This document shows, piece by piece, positions 4,358 through 7,149 of a DNA stretch of 7,149 nucleotides. Numbering within the stretch: position 1 is the first letter of the stretch; each line of letters begins with the position of its first letter. This stretch comes from an uncultured Clostridia bacterium. GTDB lineage: Bacteria > Bacillota > Clostridia > Oscillospirales > Oscillospiraceae. The position numbers were made by a program, and so were the translations under genes. The notes under the pieces are model-generated. The model saw only the letters and a program-made list of their open reading frames with translations, searched no databases and was not told the DNA's origin. The stretch is taken from assembly GCA_945926565.1 (NCBI GenBank), contig CAMELY010000066.1, positions 1 to 7,149 of the forward strand, given 5' to 3'.

Positions 4358-5905
4358 TTGGAACAGAGCAATGCCATCCAACTCAAGGGCATTACCAAGC
4401 GATTCGGCAAGGTAGTGGCAAACGACCACATCAGCATGGAGATTCGCCGGGGCGAGGTGCTCTCCCTTCTGGGCGAGAACGGCAGCGGCAAGACCACTCT
4501 GATGAATATGCTCTCCGGCATCTACTTCCCGGATGAGGGAGAGATTCTGGTGAACGGGGAGCCGGTGACCATCGCCTCCCCCAAAGACGCCTTTGCCTGC
4601 GGCATCGGCATGATTCACCAGCACTTCAAGCTGGTGGACGTGTTCACCGCGGCGGAGAACATCGTCCTGGGCCTGGAGTCCGAGGGCAAGCTGAACCTGA
4701 AGGAGGCGGCCGCCCGCATCCGGGAGATCAGCGAGAAATACGGCTTCTCCATCGACCCCAACAAGAAGGTCTACGACATGTCTGTCTCGGAGAAGCAGAC
4801 GGTGGAGATCGTCAAGGTGCTCTACCGGGGGGCGGATATCCTCATCCTGGATGAGCCCACAGCGGTGCTCACCCCCCAGGAGACTGACCGCCTCTTCGCC
4901 GTCATGCGCAATATGCGAGAGGATGGCAAGGCGCTGGTCATCATCACGCATAAGCTCCACGAGGTCATGGACGTCTCCGACCGGGTGGCCGTCCTGCGCA
5001 AGGGTCAGTACATCGGCGACGTGGCCACCAAGGACACCAATCCCCAGAAGCTCACCGACATGATGGTGGGCCGGGCCACCACCCTGAACATCGACCGGCC
5101 TGACCCGGTCAATCCCGTCCCCCGGCTGGAGGTCAGCAATCTGACCGTCTTTGACAATCTGGGGGTCAAGCGGCTGGACAACGTCAGCTTTACCGCCATG
5201 GGCGGCGAGATTCTGGGCATCGCCGGCATCGCCGGCTCCGGCCAGAAGGAGCTGCTGGAGTCGGTGGCCGGACTCCAGCACGTCCAGAGCGGCGCCTCCA
5301 TCCGGTATACCGCCATGGGCGAGGAGCACAGGGACGGCGTGGAGCTGGTGGGCAAGACCCCCCTCCAGATCAAGCAGTCCGGCGTCTCCCTGGCCTTTGT
5401 GCCGGAGGACCGGCTGGGCATGGGCCTGGTGGGCTCCCTGGGCATGACCGGCAATATGCTGCTGCGCAGCTACCGGAACGGCAAGGGCTTTTTCACCGAC
5501 CGGAAGAAGCCGGAGCAGCTGGCCGAGACGGTGATGGAGGAGCTGGAGGTCGTCACCCCCAGCACCAGCTTCCCGGTGCGCCGCCTCTCCGGCGGCAACG
5601 TCCAGAAGGTGCTGGTGGGCCGTGAGATCGCTCAGGAGCCCTCTGTCCTCATGACCGCTTACGCGGTCCGGGGCCTGGACATCAACACCTCCTACACCAT
5701 CTACAACCTGCTCACCGAGCAGAAGATGAAGGGGGTCGCCGTCATCTATGTGGGCGAGGATCTGGACGTGCTGCTGGAGCTGTGCGACCGGATTCTGGTG
5801 CTCTGCGGCGGCCAGGTCAGCGGCATTGTGGACGCCCGGAAGACCACCAAGGAAGAAGTGGGTCTGCTGATGACCCGTTTTCAGAAGGAGGGCAGTAAAG
5901 CATGA
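4358..5905 (+). CDS. Double-domain ABC importer ATPase (BMP/nucleoside-type, NupO/YufO-like)
   Basis: A 515-residue cytoplasmic ATPase with two fused nucleotide-binding domains, as in the RbsA/MglA/YufO group. Domain 1 has Walker A GENGSGKTT (39-47), Q-loop Gln88 in IHQHF, a divergent signature MSVSEKQ (141-147), Walker B ILILDEPT (161-168) with Glu166, and switch His198. Domain 2 (from about 256) has a degenerate Walker A, GIAGSGQKE (290-298), a normal signature LSGGN (410-414), a D-loop GLD (439-441) and no catalytic Glu or switch His (VGEDLD at 465-470). Domain 2 degeneracy is usual in this family. The start is TTG at 4358, 7 bases after AAAGGAA; no in-frame ATG lies nearby that would keep the N-terminal strand IQLKGITKRF. 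It overlaps the next gene by ATGA. BMP lipoprotein upstream and two permeases downstream support a nucleoside or related importer; a sugar-type assignment is less likely. Confidence 0.94.
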   Translation: MEQSNAIQLKGITKRFGKVVANDHISMEIRRGEVLSLLGENGSGKTTLMNMLSGIYFPDEGEILVNGEPVTIASPKDAFACGIGMIHQHFKLVDVFTAAENIVLGLESEGKLNLKEAAARIREISEKYGFSIDPNKKVYDMSVSEKQTVEIVKVLYRGADILILDEPTAVLTPQETDRLFAVMRNMREDGKALVIITHKLHEVMDVSDRVAVLRKGQYIGDVATKDTNPQKLTDMMVGRATTLNIDRPDPVNPVPRLEVSNLTVFDNLGVKRLDNVSFTAMGGEILGIAGIAGSGQKELLESVAGLQHVQSGASIRYTAMGEEHRDGVELVGKTPLQIKQSGVSLAFVPEDRLGMGLVGSLGMTGNMLLRSYRNGKGFFTDRKKPEQLAETVMEELEVVTPSTSFPVRRLSGGNVQKVLVGREIAQEPSVLMTAYAVRGLDINTSYTIYNLLTEQKMKGVAVIYVGEDLDVLLELCDRILVLCGGQVSGIVDARKTTKEEVGLLMTRFQKEGSKA

Positions 5906-7008
5906 GTGTGACAAAGCATAGCAAGGAGCCTCTGCTGCGGATTGCCAAGCGGGACGGTATCTCCCGGCCCAAGGCCTATGGCATTCGGATCGCCGCCGTA
6001 TTGCTCTCTCTGGTGGTCAGCGGCATCTTTATCTTCGCCGTGACCAGTCTGAACCCCATCCAGGTCTATCAGGCCATGTTCAGCGGCGCCTTCGGCTCCG
6101 CCCGCCGGAGCTGGGTCACCATCCGGGACGCCATGATGCTGCTGTGCATCGGCGTGGGCCTGGCCCCCGCCTTTAAGATGCGCTTCTGGAACGTGGGCGC
6201 TGAGGGCCAGGTGCTCATCGGCGGCATCCTCACCGCCGGACTGATGCGGGCCCTGGGGGCGTCGGTTCCCACCCCGGTACTGCTGCTGATTATGGCGGCA
6301 GCCAGCCTGCTGGCAGGCGGATTGTGGGGCATTGTGCCCGCCGTGTTCAAGGCCTACTGGAACACCAACGAGACCCTGTTCACCCTGATGATGAACTATG
6401 TGGCCATCCAGCTCACCAGCTACTGCGTGGCCCTGTGGGAGAATCCCAAGGGCTCCAACACGGTGGGCGTCATCAACCAGTCCACCCAGGCGGGCTGGTT
6501 CCCCGAGGTCTTCGGCCAGGCCTACGGCCTCAACGTCATCCTGGTGCTGGCCCTGACCATTGGCATGTTCCTCTATCTGAAGTACTCCAAGCAGGGGTAT
6601 GAGATCACCGTGGTGGGCGACTCGGAGAACACCGCCCGCTACGCCGGCATCAGCGTGAAAAAGGTCACCATCCGCACCATGGCCATCTCCGGCGCCATCT
6701 GCGGTCTGGCGGGCTTCATCGCCGTGGCCGGCGCCAGCCACACCATCTCCACCTCCACCGCCGGCGGCCGGGGCTTCACCGCCATCATCGTGGCCTGGCT
6801 GGCCCAGTTCAACACCTTTGTCATGGTGCTGATCTCCTTCCTGCTGGTCTTCCTCCAGAAGGGCGCCATCCAGATCGCCTCCCAGTTCAACCTGAACGAC
6901 TACGCCTCCAACGTCATCACCGGCATTATTCTCTTCTTTATCCTGGCAAGTGAGTTCTTTATCAACTATCGCGTCATTGTGCGCGGAAAGGAGGCTGAGG
7001 GCAAATGA
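5902..7008 (+). CDS. ABC importer permease 1 (BPD_transp_2 family, NupP/YufP-like)
   Basis: A 368-residue membrane permease. After a basic cytoplasmic N-terminus (1-27), hydrophobic stretches lie at about 28-48, 76-94, 103-118, 124-147, 158-178, 207-226, 258-280, 291-318 and 336-356. Family motifs are RFWNVGAEGQ (94-103), corresponding to the FNIGAEGQ box, NETLFTLMMNYVA (156-168), the ATPase-contacting cytoplasmic loop GYEITVVGDSENTARYAGI (232-250), and GRGFTAIIVAWLA (289-301). These match the larger permease of BMP-type nucleoside importers in the BPD_transp_2 (LivM/RbsC-like) superfamily. The ATG overlaps the ATPase stop as ATGA, with AAGGAGGG about 10 bases upstream inside the preceding gene, so translation is coupled. 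It overlaps the next permease the same way. The pair should form a heterodimeric channel. Confidence 0.94.
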   Translation: MSVTKHSKEPLLRIAKRDGISRPKAYGIRIAAVLLSLVVSGIFIFAVTSLNPIQVYQAMFSGAFGSARRSWVTIRDAMMLLCIGVGLAPAFKMRFWNVGAEGQVLIGGILTAGLMRALGASVPTPVLLLIMAAASLLAGGLWGIVPAVFKAYWNTNETLFTLMMNYVAIQLTSYCVALWENPKGSNTVGVINQSTQAGWFPEVFGQAYGLNVILVLALTIGMFLYLKYSKQGYEITVVGDSENTARYAGISVKKVTIRTMAISGAICGLAGFIAVAGASHTISTSTAGGRGFTAIIVAWLAQFNTFVMVLISFLLVFLQKGAIQIASQFNLNDYASNVITGIILFFILASEFFINYRVIVRGKEAEGK

Positions 7009-7149
7009 GCGTAACCCAGCTGGTACAGCTGCTGCAGTCGGCAGTGGTCTTCGGCACCGTCATCCTCTTCGGCGCCATGGGTGAGATCCTCACCGAGAAA
7101 TCCGGCAACCTGAATCTGGGCGTCCCCGGCATCATGTACCTGGGCGGCA
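7005..7149 (+). CDS. ABC importer permease 2, N-terminal fragment (NupQ/YufQ-like; cut off by window edge)
   Basis: Only the first 48 codons are present. The start ATG overlaps the stop of permease 1 as ATGA, with AAAGGAGG (6987-6994) 10 bases upstream. After a short N-terminus a hydrophobic segment (about 11-25) is followed by GEILTEKSGNLNLGVPGIM (26-44), the hallmark first cytoplasmic segment of the smaller permease in BMP-type importers (consensus around EILTERAGVLNLG). In such operons this protein is about 300 residues and pairs with permease 1. The gene order and motif make the assignment secure despite the truncation. Confidence 0.9.
   Translation, partial: MSVTQLVQLLQSAVVFGTVILFGAMGEILTEKSGNLNLGVPGIMYLGG

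Noticed and set aside
4129..4536. 135-codon plus-strand ORF running from the intergenic region into the ATPase gene
   Set aside because: No ribosome binding site or recognisable domain, and its second half is an out-of-frame reading of the ATPase Walker A region.
4355..5914. 519-codon antisense ORF opposite the ABC ATPase gene
   Set aside because: The translation is rich in His, Leu, Asp and Gly without motifs, and mirrors the codon structure of a secure sense-strand gene.

Overview
The window looks like a chromosomal segment of a GC-rich, Gram-positive-type anaerobe. The best guess is a member of the Oscillospiraceae (Clostridia). The reasons are strong AGGAGG-type ribosome binding sites, a TTG start, GC-rich third codon positions, A/T-rich promoters, a lipoprotein with a clostridial signal peptide, and a two-gene SufC/SufB-type operon. 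This placement is inferred from the sequence and was not tested by a search.

Layout. (1) 1-569, minus strand: trmB, tRNA (guanine-N7)-methyltransferase, truncated by the left edge. (2) 570-814: a divergent intergenic region with one convincing promoter per direction and two leader hairpins. (3) 815-2510, plus: a two-gene operon of a SufC-type ATPase and a short SufB/SufD-type scaffold, ending in an intrinsic terminator (2520-2563). It matches the reduced iron-sulfur cluster assembly set called SMS (SUF-like minimal system). (4) 2602-4110, plus: a BMP-family substrate-binding lipoprotein as its own transcription unit, with an AT-rich strong promoter, a four-codon leader ORF and a very strong terminator. 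(5) 4111-4357: a 247-base gap with a likely second promoter, a 33-bp inverted repeat across its -35 box, and a hairpin near the predicted 5' end of the mRNA. (6) 4358-7149, plus: a double-domain ABC ATPase, permease 1 and the start of permease 2, joined by ATGA stop/start overlaps.

How the genes work together. The lipoprotein, fused ATPase and two permeases form a BMP-type ABC importer, in the canonical order of the NupNOPQ/YufNOPQ and BmpA-NupABC nucleoside transporters. The binding protein is made separately and probably in excess over the membrane complex. The SufC/SufB pair should form a scaffold complex for Fe-S cluster assembly. No cysteine desulfurase or U-type scaffold is in the window, so sulfur must come from elsewhere. 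trmB is a translation-related housekeeping gene with no evident functional link.

I saw no mobile elements, CRISPR arrays, tRNAs or rRNAs. The points most worth a second look are the minimal Suf-like pair and the regulatory architecture around the transporter genes. Nothing here is clearly a wholly new system.
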